From: an uncultured Clostridia bacterium
GTDB lineage: Bacteria > Bacillota > Clostridia > Oscillospirales > Ruminococcaceae
NCBI GenBank assembly: GCA_944387315.1
Contig: CALXEL010000069.1
Coordinates: 1 to 49,629, forward strand
DNA length: 49,629 bases
Direction: 5' to 3'
Position 1 is the stretch's first letter. Each line of letters starts with the position of its first letter. The notes beneath the pieces are model-generated. The model searched no databases and was not told the origin of the DNA. It was given only the letters and a program-made list of their open reading frames with translations. Below, in pieces: positions 48,936 through 49,629 of this stretch. The position numbers were made by a program, and so were the translations under genes.

Positions 48936-48962
48936 TAAATAGTAAAGTAGTTTTAATAACTA
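48931..48962. promoter_or_regulatory. Candidate operators between DUF1836 and hemolysin III-family genes
   Basis: ACTATT-A-AATAGT (48931-48943) is a perfect inverted repeat covering most of the plus-strand -10 box. TAGTT-N5-AACTA (48948-48962) follows at once. Two adjacent related dyads at this place look like repressor sites, perhaps for the divergent DUF1836 protein. Confidence 0.5.
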
Positions 48963-48988
48963 TATTTCATTGTGAGGTGATCTAATTT

Positions 48989-49629
48989 ATGGGTTGGTTT
49001 TCTTCTGCAAGAGACCCGGTGAGCAGTTGCAGCCATGGAATTGGAGCGGTTCTCTCCGCTGTTGGCACCCTGGTACTGGTAATTGGGGTATTGCAGCAGC
49101 CGGAGTTTTCCGGAATCAAGATGGCCGCTGTACTGATCTTTGGATGCAGCCTGATTGGCCTGTACGCCGCCAGTTCCTGTTATCACTACGCCCAGGGTAC
49201 TCCCGAACAGCTGATGCCTCTGCGTAAATTGGATCACGCCATGATCTATCTGCTGATCGCCGGCAGCTACACCCCTGTGCTGCTGCTCTATTTTACCCCA
49301 CCTCACCGGACAGTTTTCCTGATTGTCATTTGGGCTATCGCTTTAGCGGGGATTGTTTTGAAACTCTGCTGGTTTCAGGCACCTCGGTGGCTCTCCACAG
49401 TTCTTTATCTGGCCATGGGATGGGCCATTCTCTTTGACTTGCCCTCACTGAGCGCCATTCCTCATGGCGAGATCGGTTTTCTTTTGGCAGGCGGCATCTT
49501 CTACTCCATTGGAGGTGTCATCTATGGCTTGCAAAAGCCCAATTTCACCTCCCAATTTGGGTTCCATGAGCTATTCCACATCTTTGTCCTCCTTGGGAGC
49601 CTGATGCACTTTTTAGGAGTCCAGTTCTA
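48989..49629 (+). CDS. Hemolysin III-family membrane protein, 3' end cut by the window
   Basis: The first 213 codons of a seven-helix membrane protein of the HlyIII/YqfA (PAQR-like) family. The conserved metal-type residues are His66 in SCYHY, the LDHAMIYLLIAGSYTPV block, and His193/His197 in FHELFHIFVLLGSLMHF. The N-terminal HGIGAVLSAVG (His16) also fits. Many homologues have no shown haemolytic activity; roles in membrane lipid balance are suggested. GAGGTGA lies about ten bases before the ATG. The last bases are TA, so only the final residues are likely missing. Confidence 0.92.
   Translation, partial: MGWFSSARDPVSSCSHGIGAVLSAVGTLVLVIGVLQQPEFSGIKMAAVLIFGCSLIGLYAASSCYHYAQGTPEQLMPLRKLDHAMIYLLIAGSYTPVLLLYFTPPHRTVFLIVIWAIALAGIVLKLCWFQAPRWLSTVLYLAMGWAILFDLPSLSAIPHGEIGFLLAGGIFYSIGGVIYGLQKPNFTSQFGFHELFHIFVLLGSLMHFLGVQF

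Overview
The window looks like chromosomal DNA of a mid-GC Firmicute of the class Clostridia, probably Oscillospiraceae/Ruminococcaceae-like. The reasons are strong AGGAGG ribosome sites, TTGACA/TATAAT promoters, PyrR attenuation, SAM-I and FMN riboswitches, and the genes walJ, DUF951, DUF1836 and an ECF RibU component. I saw no rRNA or tRNA gene, CRISPR array, insertion sequence or prophage. Almost every gene lies on the minus strand up to about 38 kb; strands are mixed after that.

Layout: (1) 1-5.8 kb, a pyrimidine operon read pyrR-pyrC-pyrF-carA-carB behind a complete PyrR attenuator; carB meets an in-frame amber codon 12 bases from the window edge. (2) 5.9-13.6 kb, rlmH, walJ, murA, a diacylglycerol-kinase-like gene, a membrane-anchored LysM/G5/M23 cell-wall protein, and metK under a SAM-I riboswitch. 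(3) 13.6-18.7 kb, ribU under an FMN riboswitch and a four-gene MacAB-like export operon (adaptor, permease with a Gly/Met-rich insertion, lipoprotein, ATPase). (4) 18.9-31.2 kb, rpoB-rpoC and rpsL-rpsG-fusA-tuf, each block with its own promoter, plus an extra promoter for tuf. (5) 31.4-38 kb, a GltS-type transporter and a six-gene operon DUF951-prfA-tsaC-coaE-lytic transglycosylase-M18 aminopeptidase. (6) 38.3-49.6 kb, a plus-strand S1-domain gene, MTA/SAH nucleosidase, two lipoproteins, rarA, glyA, DUF2752, an acidic-tailed membrane protein beside a CoA-disulfide reductase-rhodanese fusion, a polysaccharide deacetylase, a DUF1836 regulator and a divergent hemolysin III-family gene cut by the window end.

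Most genes are core housekeeping functions: nucleotide synthesis, translation, transcription, cell wall, SAM/methyl metabolism and cofactors. The regulatory sites are unusually readable: one protein-responsive attenuator, two riboswitches, about 16 sigma-A-type promoters and 16 intrinsic terminators. The least explained parts are the export operon with low-complexity inserts, the DUF1836/hemolysin III back-to-back promoters with a palindrome over one -10, a possible short RNA opposite the rpoB leader, a palindrome cluster before the S1-domain gene, and the carB amber codon.
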